A stretch of DNA of 64,000 nucleotides from CAG-632 sp963626805. Its GTDB lineage: Bacteria > Bacillota > Clostridia > Lachnospirales > Lachnospiraceae. Below, piece after piece: positions 25,920 through 35,185 of the stretch. The first letter of the stretch is position 1; each line of letters begins with the position of its first letter. The notes under the pieces were generated by a model. That model saw nothing but the letters and a program-made list of their open reading frames with translations. It was not told the origin of the DNA and did not search any database. The stretch spans positions 1 through 64,000 of the forward strand of contig CAVFXS010000009.1 of NCBI GenBank assembly GCA_963626805.1, read 5' to 3'. Position numbers and translations under genes: made by a program.

Positions 25920-26993
25920 TTAGTATTCCAGTGCTTTTTCCTCGCCGGTCATTACACGGAGAGCACCCTGAGCCAGAGCCAGAAGCTCGTCCTCACCAGG
26001 ATATACGGTAACCCCGCTGATCCAGTTAACCTTTGCGGTCATTGCATCAACAGTCTCCTGACCATAAGCAATACCACCGGTTAGAATGATCTGATCAACC
26101 TTGCCCTCTAATACAACAGCCATTGCACCGATTTCCTTGCAAAGCTGATAATGGAAAGCATCCTCAACCAACTGTGCGGTTTCATTGCCCTCATGAGCAA
26201 GCTTGATGACATCGCGCATATCATTGGTTCCCAGATATGCATTGAAACCACCGTTACCGCTGATCATCTTTTTAACCTCAGCCTCTGTATACTTTCCGGA
26301 GAAGCAAAGCTTTGCCAGTGCTCCGGATGGAAGTCCACCGGTACGCTCCGGAGAGAAAGGACCATCACCATCCAAGGCGTTGGCAACATCGATAACCTTA
26401 CCGTTCTTATGAGCGCCGACAGATACACCACCACCCATATGAACTACAATCAGGTTAAGATCTTCATAATTCTTTCCAACCTCCTTGGCATAACGCTTGG
26501 CAACTGCCTTCTGGTTAAGGGCATGGAAGATAGAGATTCTCGGAATGGCCGGATGACCGGAGATTCTTGCTACAGGAGCCAGTTCATCAACAACAACCGG
26601 ATCAACGATATAGGATGGAATATTGCTGCCGATCTCAGCAGCGATTTCCTTTGCAAGAATACCGCCAAGGTTGGATGCATGCTGTCCCTGCTTGCCAATC
26701 TTTAAGTCCTCAATCAAGGCATCAGAGGTAGCATAGGTACCGCCGGGAATTGGCTTCAGTAATCCGCCACGACCGACTACAACATCGATGGAAGAGAGGT
26801 CAACCTCTTTCTCCTTTAATGCATTTAAGATCACTTCTTTACGGAAATCCTTCTGATCAATGATAGAAGCATACTGTGCGATTTCCTCTGTGGAATGACG
26901 CAGGGTTGTTTCCATTGCCTGTGTCTCATCTTCGAATACACCAAGCTTGGTAGAAGTAGAACCGGGATTGATAATTAAAATCTTATATGACAT
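25920..26993 (-). CDS. buk: Butyrate kinase
   Basis: Transfers phosphate from butyryl phosphate to ADP, giving butyrate and ATP. Product 357 aa, typical for Buk (acetate kinase would be ~400). The acetokinase-family phosphate motif INPGSTSTKLGVF is at the N-terminus, followed by GRGGLLKPIPGGTY, VHMGGGVSVGAHKNGKV, DGDGPFSPERTGGLP and LTGGIAYG. AGGAGG precedes the ATG. It lies 26 bp downstream of ptb in the same operon. Branched-chain acyl kinase activity cannot be ruled out, but the adjacent butyryl-CoA operon supports butyrate. Confidence 0.95.
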   Translation of the reverse strand: MSYKILIINPGSTSTKLGVFEDETQAMETTLRHSTEEIAQYASIIDQKDFRKEVILNALKEKEVDLSSIDVVVGRGGLLKPIPGGTYATSDALIEDLKIGKQGQHASNLGGILAKEIAAEIGSNIPSYIVDPVVVDELAPVARISGHPAIPRISIFHALNQKAVAKRYAKEVGKNYEDLNLIVVHMGGGVSVGAHKNGKVIDVANALDGDGPFSPERTGGLPSGALAKLCFSGKYTEAEVKKMISGNGGFNAYLGTNDMRDVIKLAHEGNETAQLVEDAFHYQLCKEIGAMAVVLEGKVDQIILTGGIAYGQETVDAMTAKVNWISGVTVYPGEDELLALAQGALRVMTGEEKALEY

Positions 26994-27019
26994 AAAACAA
27001 ATCCTCCTTATTTCGGATA

Positions 27020-27940
27020 TTACTGTTTATTTTTCATAGCTTCTGCAACAACAGCAGCCAGAGCAATCGAATTTACCTTAACTTCAAATGTATCGGAACG
27101 GGATGTCAGGATAACAGGTGCCTTGGTACCGGTCAGAATATTACCGTTTTTAACCTTGCAGGTATGAACTAGACATTTGTAAGTGATATTTCCGGCATGG
27201 ATATCCGGAAATAAGAAGACATCAGCATCTCCAACGATTTTTCTGCCTTCAGCACCCTTGTGCTTTGCAGCTTCAGGATCCAGTGCAAGGTCAAAAGAAA
27301 GAGGACCGTCAACGATACAGCCGGTGATTTTGCCTTCTTCGTTCATCCTGGTCAACTCTGCTGCTTCTACTGTTACGGGCATCTTAGGGTTTACAACCTC
27401 AACGGCTGCCAGAGGAGCAACCTTAGGGTTTGGAATGCCGCAGGCATGAACAACTTCAACAGTATTGTTAATGATTCCAACCTTGTCTTCCAGAGATGGA
27501 TATGGAATAAATGCAACATCTGTTAAGAATAACAGACGATTGTAGCCAGGAACCTCGAATACGCACACATGGGATAATGGCTTTCCGGTACGAAGACCAA
27601 CTTCCTTATTTAATACACTCTTTAAGAAATCCTTAGTATCAATCAGACCCTTCATGTACATATCAGCTTCACCATTGTGCACCAGTTCTACAGCCTTGGT
27701 TGCAGCTTCAATTGGATCCTTGATATCGATAATCTCGTAATCGGTAAGATCCATATTCATACCGGCAGCGATTTCGCGGATCTTATCAGCGTCACCTACC
27801 AGAATAGAATCTGCAATGTTGCGTTCCTTTGCAGCGCGAACGGCTTCTAATACTGCGTCATCCTGTGCAACAGCAACGGAAAGCTTCTTCTTGGAACATT
27901 CAGAAACTTTTGAAATTAAGTCATCAAATGTCTTGATCAT
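27020..27940 (-). CDS. ptb: Phosphate butyryltransferase
   Basis: Converts butyryl-CoA plus phosphate to butyryl phosphate, the step before Buk. Product 306 aa of the PTA/PTB fold: SVAVAQDDAVLEAV at the N-terminus, MKGLIDTKDFLKSVLN, DVAFIPYPSLEDKVGIINN and the C-terminal LFPDIHAGNITYKCLVH. GAGGTG lies upstream of the ATG. Together with buk it gives the kinase route to butyrate, in place of or in addition to butyryl-CoA:acetate CoA-transferase, which is not in the window. Confidence 0.95.
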   Translation of the reverse strand: MIKTFDDLISKVSECSKKKLSVAVAQDDAVLEAVRAAKERNIADSILVGDADKIREIAAGMNMDLTDYEIIDIKDPIEAATKAVELVHNGEADMYMKGLIDTKDFLKSVLNKEVGLRTGKPLSHVCVFEVPGYNRLLFLTDVAFIPYPSLEDKVGIINNTVEVVHACGIPNPKVAPLAAVEVVNPKMPVTVEAAELTRMNEEGKITGCIVDGPLSFDLALDPEAAKHKGAEGRKIVGDADVFLFPDIHAGNITYKCLVHTCKVKNGNILTGTKAPVILTSRSDTFEVKVNSIALAAVVAEAMKNKQ

Positions 27941-28012
27941 TTCTCACACCTCAACATAAATTTATTTTGGAATCTGTCCTTCTAAATCAGCCGAACGAAA
28001 ATCCTATCATTC

Positions 28013-28042
28013 ATAATACCACTTTCTATTATAATCGGTCAA
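28013..28042 (-). promoter_or_regulatory. Promoter of ptb-buk
   Basis: On the minus strand TTGACC (28037-28042), 18 bp, TATTAT (28013-28018). The leader to the ptb ATG is about 65 nt. No other coding element is seen in 27941-28237. Confidence 0.65.
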
Positions 28043-28121
28043 GAAAATGCGAAGCATGTCACATAAAACTCTGAAAAACTGATTAATTCAGAAAAATAAC
28101 CGATATATTTTGAAAAGGTGT

Positions 28122-28164
28122 TTGTTTTATATATAAGATATGGTATATTATTAACAGTTAATAA
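28122..28164 (+). promoter_or_regulatory. Promoter with overlapping 17-bp palindrome, adhesin gene
   Basis: TTGTTT (28122-28127), 16 bp, TATATT (28144-28149). The palindrome TTATTAAC-A-GTTAATAA (28148-28164) overlaps the -10 and the expected start site, the position of a repressor operator. The regulator is unknown. Confidence 0.45.
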
Positions 28165-28237
28165 AAAAGATATAAAATAGTTGAGCTGCGTTAACAAGGG
28201 CAATATGATGTTAAATAGAATAGTATGAGGTGAGTGG

Positions 28238-31200
28238 ATGAAAGCGAAAGAATATGTAATTCAGAAGTTGTTGCAGATGGGAAAAAAATACCCATGGATG
28301 AAATATCCGACACTAGCACTGGTATCTGTAATCAGTCTGTTTTTTTTGACTATAGAGAAATGTATGGAACGGCCTAAACGGGCGGTGATCGCACTGGTCT
28401 GCTGTGTGCTGATTATATCACAGGCGTGGTATTTGATTAGCTTTGCCAATGATACCACTAGTGGAGATGCAGCAGATGCGGATATGCCGACAGGTTATAT
28501 GGATGTGAGTCTGGAACAGGAAATTTTAGAGGAATTGAATGAAGACGAAATACAGCCGGATGCAGAGGATCCGGAGATTGTCTATACTATTTCTTATGAT
28601 GTCGGGGCAAATGGTGTTGCCAAGACAGCTGATACGAAAAGTGAGGCAGAACTTACAGATGGATATACATTGACAGCTCCGGAACTGGGAGCTGGAAAAT
28701 CAGATTATTTCGAATTTGTTTGCTGGACAACCTCAAAAGACAGACTTGATACCAGAATCGATACTGTATATGTGGATTCCTTTAATGGCAGTAATATTCT
28801 GAAACTGTATGCATACTATGAGCGTACGGCATACAAGGTAACCTTTAATCGCGGAAGCGGTGATGCCGGTGATACAATTGAGGTACGGGCGGCGATCAGT
28901 GCAGATGGTACAGCAAAGGTTCAGCTGGTAAATCAGCCGACATTTAAGAAGTATGGCTATACATATACGCAGTGGCGCATTAATGACAGTGATGTTATGA
29001 AGGTGGATGTAGATACGGAGTATACATTCGGAGATTCTGATATTGAGGTTAATCCGGACTGGAAGCCGAATCCATATAACATTGCATTTGAATCGGGAGA
29101 TCCGGAAGCAACCGGCAGCATGGATACGATCCAGGCATATTACGGAACCAAGAGGAGATTGCCTGCGAATACCTTTAAGAAGACCGGTTATGTATTTAAT
29201 GGCTGGTTAGGTCAGGATGGTGTGACCTATGCAGATGCCAGTGAGGTTTTAAATCTGACACAGGAGTCCGGCGGCACATTTACCATGACTGCCCAATGGA
29301 AATATCAGACAGCCCGGTTGTCTACGGCAACACTGAACTATACTTTCAGCGATTCTCTGGATGAGATATTGACGATTTTTCATAATGAAGAGGGTGATGG
29401 TGATTTCGCACCTGCCCTTATAGATGCCAGTGGTACAACCATGAATGGTACGGTCACACTGGATAATCTGACAGAGTTAACCGGAATTTCGGTATCTACG
29501 CAGCAGAATCAGATTTCGCTTGTTGCAGACAGTGTGCAGACTGTTGGTACAGTGGTACTGACGTTTAACATTCACGATAACCGGAATATAGATGAGAGTG
29601 ATACTTCCCTGAATCTAACACTGAATCTCGGAAAACGGACGCTGACCGTAACCGGAGTAGATAATGTAACAAAGACCTATGACGGTAACTGTGAGGTTCC
29701 GATTGGTTCCATTCATTTCACCGGTGCAAATCCGGGAGCTCAGGTAACTGTAAATAATGCATCCCAGAAGGGTATGTTTACGGATCCGGATGTAGGCACG
29801 GATAAGGTCATTACAATTTCTGACATCTATGTATTAGGCGCAGATGCAGAGTATTATACGGTTGCTGAAATGGCTGAGGTAACAGGTGGAAGTATTACCA
29901 GACGGACAGTACATGTAAGCACCATGCCATCATATCCGACCGGACAGGATTATATCCTTACCGGACAGGATCCGGTGTTTATGGTCGAGGTAGAGAAAAC
30001 GGATCTGCCGGAGGCTGTTGCGGATGCGGATGAGAAGACGATTAAGAGTGCGGTTCTTGGACATTATATCTGTGATTACGGTAAGCCGGATTATTTACCG
30101 GGTGAAAATTACCGAATCGGAATTGATACGAAAAACGAAGATTTGTTAAATAATCTGAAGAACTATACTTTAGAAGTGACGGAGGGAATCCTAGTTGTAA
30201 AGCAGGAGAATCCGATATATCAGGATGACTACTTTATTTCAGGAAATCAGCTTGCAAATAATAAATGGTATTACCAGACAAATCCAGAGGTTATGGCAAC
30301 GGGCATTCGTTATGATATGGTATATTTGACGAATGACCCGACAACAATTGCCAGAACCTATGAACCTGGACTGTTTGAACAGCGCGGTATTATAACGGAG
30401 GAGATGTGCAGTGCGAATAATGTACTGTATGTACAGCTGGCGAATAGTACAACCAAGGCGGTAACTGCAATTGCAAAATTGGAGATTTATGTGGATGTTA
30501 CAGCACCGGAGATCGCTACAGATCAGATTGTTGTAAAGACCATAAATACTTCCGGATTCAGCAAGCTTGGAAATTTCTTGAGCTTTGGTAATTTCTTCCA
30601 GGAAGATCTGGAGATTACAGTGCCGGTTACGGATGCGTTAAGCGGTACGGATAAGCTGGTTTATTATCTGGATGGTGATGAGAACGGAACAGAAGTGGCA
30701 ATCATCAACGGAACTGCTACATTCCGTGTAAATGTAAAATATAAGGGAACAATTGCACTGAAAGCAAGTGACTTGGCAGGTAATATATCGGATAAGGCGG
30801 ATATAATCGGTGTTGACGGTTCAAACTACTGGGTAGTAGAGGATGAGACACCGGATCTGACTGTGACAGCCAAGGATGCAGAAGGCAACAGTGTATACGA
30901 AGGTGAAAACTATTTCTACAAGACAGTAAACATGACTGCGGAAGTGCAGGATATGGATGCAGGCGTTGCATACATTGAATGGACAATCACCAGAAACGGA
31001 ACTGTAATTGCAGATGCCGAAAAGGAAACAGTAAAAGATCAGAGTCAGATTATTAATAAAGAGACGTTTCAGCGGACGATCACCGATAGCGGAAGCTATG
31101 AAGTGATGGTAGCAGCATATGACAATGCAGGAAATTGCACAAAGCTGTCAACTCCGGTTACATTTGTAGTAGATGGAACGGCACCGGTAATTCAGATCAG

Positions 31201-33367
31201 CCCGGAGAATTATGACCAGAACTGGGCGACAAAGAAGACGATTACCTTTACGGTAACCGATACAGAAAGTGGCGTGGATATGCTGACACTGAAGGATGCA
31301 GACGGTGCATATCCATATAGTAAGGTAGAAGGAAAGGATGATACGTACACATTTGATGTAACAAAGAAGGGTACGTATACGATCAAGGCTATTGACCGTG
31401 CAGGTAACAGCAGCGAGCTGCCACTTACATTTGAGAAGGTTTCTTCGGAAGTACCGGCGGATCCGGTACTGACAGTGACTCCTGGACTGAGTGAGGGACG
31501 GAGCTGGTATACAGAGAATCCGACAATTCAGATTACAGAGCCGGAGGAGACCCCGGATGGTACGAAGATCAATGTTTACTATCATTTATGGAAGGAAGGC
31601 ACCGAGGAACCGTATCAGTATGAACGGGTTGCGGATGCATTTAATCTTCCGGAAGAGGGTATCTGGAATATCCGGGCATGGGCAGAGACAGAATCCGGTA
31701 TGAAGAATTCCGGTGAAGGATTATATCAGATCTGTTATGATGAGATGGCTCCGGCAATTACAGAGATTCAGTCCGGTGGAAACGGTAATAACAGTGTGAT
31801 CTCGTTCAAGGTACAGGAGAAGGTCAGCGGATTAAGTAGCCTGGAGGTCGTTTATAACGATACGGATACCAGAAAGCTGGCATTTACAAAGGAATCTGAC
31901 GGCACTTATTCTGCAAGTTTTATAGCAGCAATGGAAGGAAGCTATGTGATTCATGCTACGGATCTGGCAGGCAATGTTGCGGTAGCAGATGCATTCCAGC
32001 CAATGAAGATCGTTGTGACCGGAGTGGCTGGAAATGCGACAAGCGGTATGGTGATCAGTGGTAAGGTATATGCGGGAACCTTTGAAGTATCCGGTGTTTC
32101 ACTAGCATATGGACTTGCAGATACCGGTAAGGCAGATCAGAAGCCGGGCAGCTTTGTGGTAACAACGGATGCATATGGTAACAAAGCATTTACAGCAAAA
32201 TTAAATAAATTAGAAGCAGATTCACGGTATCTGTTTACGGTAAAGGCGATCGCACAGGATGGACAGAGCTGTGATTATACAGGAACCTTCCAGACCGTCG
32301 GAACCAAGGCACAGGGAATTACAATTGCCGGTACGGTTGTAGATGAGACACTGGACGCAACCGATAAATCAGCGATTGCGGTTGTTCTTTATAACGGAAA
32401 TGACATTGTACAGTCCAAGAATGTAAAGAATGGTGACAACTTCATGTTTACCAATGTCGCAAACGGCAGCTATACCGTACAGGCAGTCAATGATAATCGT
32501 GCAGCCAGTGAAGGTGTAGTCATTCAGAATCAGACGGTGATTGAGCCGGTTTCAGCGATTGAACTGGTATTAAAGAGTGGTCAGGCAACATCTGTGGAAT
32601 ATACGGATGAGACAACACCAAGAGTCAGTGTGATTGGTCTTGAAAATATTTTTGAAGACAGTACGAACTTCGGAAGTCCGGCAGATTACAGTGTCATTGA
32701 ATCTGGTGGTATCATTGAATTCTGCATGAAGGTCAATGGACTGTCCGAGTCCGAGATTCCGGAATCGGATCGTGTAGCATTGAGCCGCAAGATGAAGAAG
32801 GGCGAGACACTGGGAATGGGTCTGGATTTATCAATATGGAAGAGAAGCATCGGAGCCTATGGTGTTATTTCAGAAAAACAGGTAACATCAATTGCAGGTG
32901 GTAAGACATTACGGATCGTGATTCCGTTAAGCAGTGAGCTGGCATCCCATGATAATTTAAGTGTGATCCGAATCCATGATAATACGGCAGAACGACTGAC
33001 GGATCTGGATACGAATCCGAATACTTATACGATTGAAAGTGCATTGTTCTCAACCTATGCAATTGTATATTCCGATACGACAACGACAGATACGGCTACA
33101 GATGATACAGCTACAACAGCAACGGATAATACAGCAGCATCGACGGAGGCGGCTACAGAGCAGCCATCGACAGGCGGACAGACTGATACAGAAGCTTCTA
33201 CAAGAGATATATCTGTAACACCGAAGAGTACAAATATTTCATTACAGTCCGGTAAGAACGGTTCATCACCACAGACCGGTGATGCAGCTCCGATTGTATG
33301 GATCAGTATTCTCGGATTGACGGTGGCAGGACTTGGCTTTGGAATTTGTAAGAAAAAACAACCATAA
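28238..33367 (+). CDS. Large cell-wall-anchored mosaic surface protein, 1709 aa
   Basis: An exported repeat protein. Two hydrophobic segments lie at residues ~26-40 and ~49-68, the second probably the signal-anchor ending near SFAND. Two to three Listeria-Bacteroides (InlB B-repeat-like) modules follow (~110-375, e.g. KKTGYVFNGWLGQDG), then a YDG-type module near 468-560 (TKTYDGNCEVPIG), and several Ig-like/bacterial adhesion modules with recurring DxTAPxI and GNxS turns (~770-1160). A Thr/Ala-rich stalk (~1610-1650) leads to SPQTGD near 1677, a hydrophobic segment and CKKKQP, a sortase-type sorting signal in its Lachnospiraceae form. GAGGTGAG precedes the ATG. Likely an adhesin or matrix protein; its ligand is unknown and no sortase gene is nearby. 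Confidence 0.8.
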   Translation: MKAKEYVIQKLLQMGKKYPWMKYPTLALVSVISLFFLTIEKCMERPKRAVIALVCCVLIISQAWYLISFANDTTSGDAADADMPTGYMDVSLEQEILEELNEDEIQPDAEDPEIVYTISYDVGANGVAKTADTKSEAELTDGYTLTAPELGAGKSDYFEFVCWTTSKDRLDTRIDTVYVDSFNGSNILKLYAYYERTAYKVTFNRGSGDAGDTIEVRAAISADGTAKVQLVNQPTFKKYGYTYTQWRINDSDVMKVDVDTEYTFGDSDIEVNPDWKPNPYNIAFESGDPEATGSMDTIQAYYGTKRRLPANTFKKTGYVFNGWLGQDGVTYADASEVLNLTQESGGTFTMTAQWKYQTARLSTATLNYTFSDSLDEILTIFHNEEGDGDFAPALIDASGTTMNGTVTLDNLTELTGISVSTQQNQISLVADSVQTVGTVVLTFNIHDNRNIDESDTSLNLTLNLGKRTLTVTGVDNVTKTYDGNCEVPIGSIHFTGANPGAQVTVNNASQKGMFTDPDVGTDKVITISDIYVLGADAEYYTVAEMAEVTGGSITRRTVHVSTMPSYPTGQDYILTGQDPVFMVEVEKTDLPEAVADADEKTIKSAVLGHYICDYGKPDYLPGENYRIGIDTKNEDLLNNLKNYTLEVTEGILVVKQENPIYQDDYFISGNQLANNKWYYQTNPEVMATGIRYDMVYLTNDPTTIARTYEPGLFEQRGIITEEMCSANNVLYVQLANSTTKAVTAIAKLEIYVDVTAPEIATDQIVVKTINTSGFSKLGNFLSFGNFFQEDLEITVPVTDALSGTDKLVYYLDGDENGTEVAIINGTATFRVNVKYKGTIALKASDLAGNISDKADIIGVDGSNYWVVEDETPDLTVTAKDAEGNSVYEGENYFYKTVNMTAEVQDMDAGVAYIEWTITRNGTVIADAEKETVKDQSQIINKETFQRTITDSGSYEVMVAAYDNAGNCTKLSTPVTFVVDGTAPVIQISPENYDQNWATKKTITFTVTDTESGVDMLTLKDADGAYPYSKVEGKDDTYTFDVTKKGTYTIKAIDRAGNSSELPLTFEKVSSEVPADPVLTVTPGLSEGRSWYTENPTIQITEPEETPDGTKINVYYHLWKEGTEEPYQYERVADAFNLPEEGIWNIRAWAETESGMKNSGEGLYQICYDEMAPAITEIQSGGNGNNSVISFKVQEKVSGLSSLEVVYNDTDTRKLAFTKESDGTYSASFIAAMEGSYVIHATDLAGNVAVADAFQPMKIVVTGVAGNATSGMVISGKVYAGTFEVSGVSLAYGLADTGKADQKPGSFVVTTDAYGNKAFTAKLNKLEADSRYLFTVKAIAQDGQSCDYTGTFQTVGTKAQGITIAGTVVDETLDATDKSAIAVVLYNGNDIVQSKNVKNGDNFMFTNVANGSYTVQAVNDNRAASEGVVIQNQTVIEPVSAIELVLKSGQATSVEYTDETTPRVSVIGLENIFEDSTNFGSPADYSVIESGGIIEFCMKVNGLSESEIPESDRVALSRKMKKGETLGMGLDLSIWKRSIGAYGVISEKQVTSIAGGKTLRIVIPLSSELASHDNLSVIRIHDNTAERLTDLDTNPNTYTIESALFSTYAIVYSDTTTTDTATDDTATTATDNTAASTEAATEQPSTGGQTDTEASTRDISVTPKSTNISLQSGKNGSSPQTGDAAPIVWISILGLTVAGLGFGICKKKQP

Positions 33368-33419
33368 CTTACCATAATACTTTAGGAAATCCGGAAGATA
33401 CTATAAGTAAGACAACAAG

Positions 33420-33452
33420 CAATTCAGAAACTGAAATTCAGTTCTTGAATTG
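33420..33452 (+). promoter_or_regulatory. Hairpin upstream of the spore-protein gene
   Basis: CAATTCA (33420-33426) pairs with TGAATTG (33446-33452), with inner AACTG/CAGTT. No U-tract follows directly, so it is at best a weak terminator for the adhesin gene; it may lie in the leader of the SASP gene. CATAATA at 33373 and GATACTA at 33397 resemble sigma-G -10 elements, but no matching -35 was found. Confidence 0.35.
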
Positions 33453-33494
33453 TCGGAGGTCTTAAAATAAAAAGTATCGATGGAGGTAAAAGTT

Positions 33495-33680
33495 ATGTCT
33501 AGCAAATATTCAAAGAGTGAAGCAATGAACCGTTTTAAGATGGAGTGTGCATCAGAGGTTGGTGTAGACTTAAAGCAGGGGTACAATGGTGACTTAACAT
33601 CCAGACAGAATGGCTCTGTTGGTGGTCAGATGACTAAGAAACTGGTAGAGGCTCAGATGAAGTCAATGGCTAACAAGTAA
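33495..33680 (+). CDS. Alpha/beta-type small acid-soluble spore protein
   Basis: SASPs coat and protect DNA in dormant spores. The 61-aa product shows the conserved central EAMNRFKMECASEVGVDL (with the KxExAxE-like GPR cleavage region here as RFKMECASEVGV) and the C-terminal NGDLTSRQNGSVGGQMTKK. The start at 33495 follows TGGAGG; an in-frame upstream ATG at 33480 overlaps that site. Alone between the adhesin and trigger factor genes, with its own terminator. Its presence argues that the organism can sporulate. Confidence 0.92.
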   Translation: MSSKYSKSEAMNRFKMECASEVGVDLKQGYNGDLTSRQNGSVGGQMTKKLVEAQMKSMANK

Positions 33681-33723
33681 GCAACAATCCTGTAGCATAC
33701 AAATTAATCAGAAATTAAAGAGG

Positions 33724-33760
33724 GCGTCTGGAGATATCTGTATCTTCAGACGCTTTTTAT
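33724..33760 (+). terminator. Terminator of the spore-protein gene
   Basis: GCGTCTG (33724-33730) pairs with CAGACGC (33747-33753), with inner AGAT/ATCT, followed by TTTTTATTT. Confidence 0.9.
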
Positions 33761-33770
33761 TTCAAAACAC

Positions 33771-33800
33771 TGGACATATGGAAACAGGTTATGATATAAT
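33771..33800 (+). promoter_or_regulatory. Promoter of tig (and possibly clpP-clpX)
   Basis: TGGACA (33771-33776), 18 bp, TATAAT (33795-33800). No CIRCE inverted repeat or CtsR heptamer repeat is visible in the leader. Confidence 0.65.
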
Positions 33801-33867
33801 TTAGTGATTAGTGGGCTTGCCCCCGTTTTAATATGCAAAGTAACGTTTACAAGGAGGACGTAATAAA

Positions 33868-35154
33868 ATGAGTTACACAGTGGAGAAGTTAGACAAGAAT
33901 ATGGCTAAGATTACAATCGAGGTGCCAGCTGAAGAATTTGAGAAGGCAATGACAACTTCTTATAATAAGCAGAAGAGTAAGATTTCTGTTCCTGGATTCC
34001 GCAAGGGCAAAGTGCCAATGACATTTTTAGAGAAGCTTTACGGACCGGAAATGTTTTATGAGGATGCAGCTAATATTTGTATTCAGGATGCTTATCCACG
34101 TGAAATGGCAGAGAGTGATCTGGAAGTGGTGTCTAGACCAACTGTTGATGTAGTTCAGATGGAGAAGGGTAAGAACTTTATCTTTACAGCTGAAGTAGCA
34201 TTAAAGCCGGAAGTAACTCTGGGTGACTATAAGGGTATCGAAGTTGAGAAGAAGGTAGTAGAAGTAACAGATGAGGATATGGAAGTGGAACTGAAGCACG
34301 TTCAGCAGCAGAATTCCAGAAGCATAGATGTAACCGACCGTGCGGCACAGATGGATGATGAGGTAACGATTGACTTTGAAGGATTTGTTGATGGTGCAGC
34401 ATTTGAAGGTGGCAAGGGAAGCGACTATCCGTTAAAGCTGGGTTCGCATTCTTTCATTGATACCTTTGAAGATCAGCTGGTTGGCAAGAACATCGGTGAT
34501 GAAGTAGAAGTGAATGTGACTTTTCCTGAGGATTATCAGGCAGAAGAGCTTGCGGGTAAGCCGGCAATGTTCAAGGTTAATGTTAAGGCAATCCGTGCTA
34601 CAGAGCTTCCGGAGTTAGATGATGAATTTGCAAGTGAAGCATCTGAGTTCGATACCATGGATGAATATAAGGAAGATATTAAGAAGAACCTGCTTGCTAA
34701 GAAGGAGTCTGAGGCAAAGCGTGAAAAAGAGGGCAAGGTTATCGACAAGATCGTAGAGAATGCAACGATGGAGATTCCGGATGCTATGGTAGAAATGCAG
34801 CAGGAGCAGATGGTAGATGAGTTTGCACAGCGCTTAAGCTATCAGGGACTGAAGTTAGAGCAGTATTTACAGTTTACCGGCATGGATATGGATGCGTTCA
34901 AGGAGCAGTGCAAGCCGGAAGCATTACGTAGAATTGAGTCACGTCTTGTATTAGAAGCAATCGCAGATGCAGAAGCAATTGAAGTATCAGCAGAGGATGT
35001 TGATAAGGAGCTGGAGAACATGGCTTCTATGTACCAGATGGAACTGGAGAAATTAAAGGAAGTAATCGGAGAGCATGAGACAGATTCTATTAAGAAGGAC
35101 ATTGCGATCCAGAAAGCAGTTGACCTGGTAGTAGAGGCTGCAAAAGAGGTTTAA
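33868..35154 (+). CDS. tig: Trigger factor, ribosome-associated chaperone
   Basis: Binds the ribosome exit and shields nascent chains; also a peptidyl-prolyl isomerase. Product 428 aa. The N-terminal ribosome-binding signature GFRKGKVP is at about residues 44-51; the FKBP-like domain has TIDFEGFVDGAAFEGGKGSDYPLKLGSHSFIDTFEDQLVG; the C-terminal helical chaperone domain follows. AAGGAGG lies 9-10 nt before the ATG. Thirty-one bp separate it from clpP, the usual tig-clpP-clpX order of Firmicutes. Confidence 0.97.
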   Translation: MSYTVEKLDKNMAKITIEVPAEEFEKAMTTSYNKQKSKISVPGFRKGKVPMTFLEKLYGPEMFYEDAANICIQDAYPREMAESDLEVVSRPTVDVVQMEKGKNFIFTAEVALKPEVTLGDYKGIEVEKKVVEVTDEDMEVELKHVQQQNSRSIDVTDRAAQMDDEVTIDFEGFVDGAAFEGGKGSDYPLKLGSHSFIDTFEDQLVGKNIGDEVEVNVTFPEDYQAEELAGKPAMFKVNVKAIRATELPELDDEFASEASEFDTMDEYKEDIKKNLLAKKESEAKREKEGKVIDKIVENATMEIPDAMVEMQQEQMVDEFAQRLSYQGLKLEQYLQFTGMDMDAFKEQCKPEALRRIESRLVLEAIADAEAIEVSAEDVDKELENMASMYQMELEKLKEVIGEHETDSIKKDIAIQKAVDLVVEAAKEV

Positions 35155-35185
35155 TCATTGGACCTTTATATAAGGAGGTAAGTTT

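Noticed and set aside
26151..26705. 184-codon plus-strand frame opposite buk.
   Set aside because: Antisense shadow of buk with no ribosome binding site.
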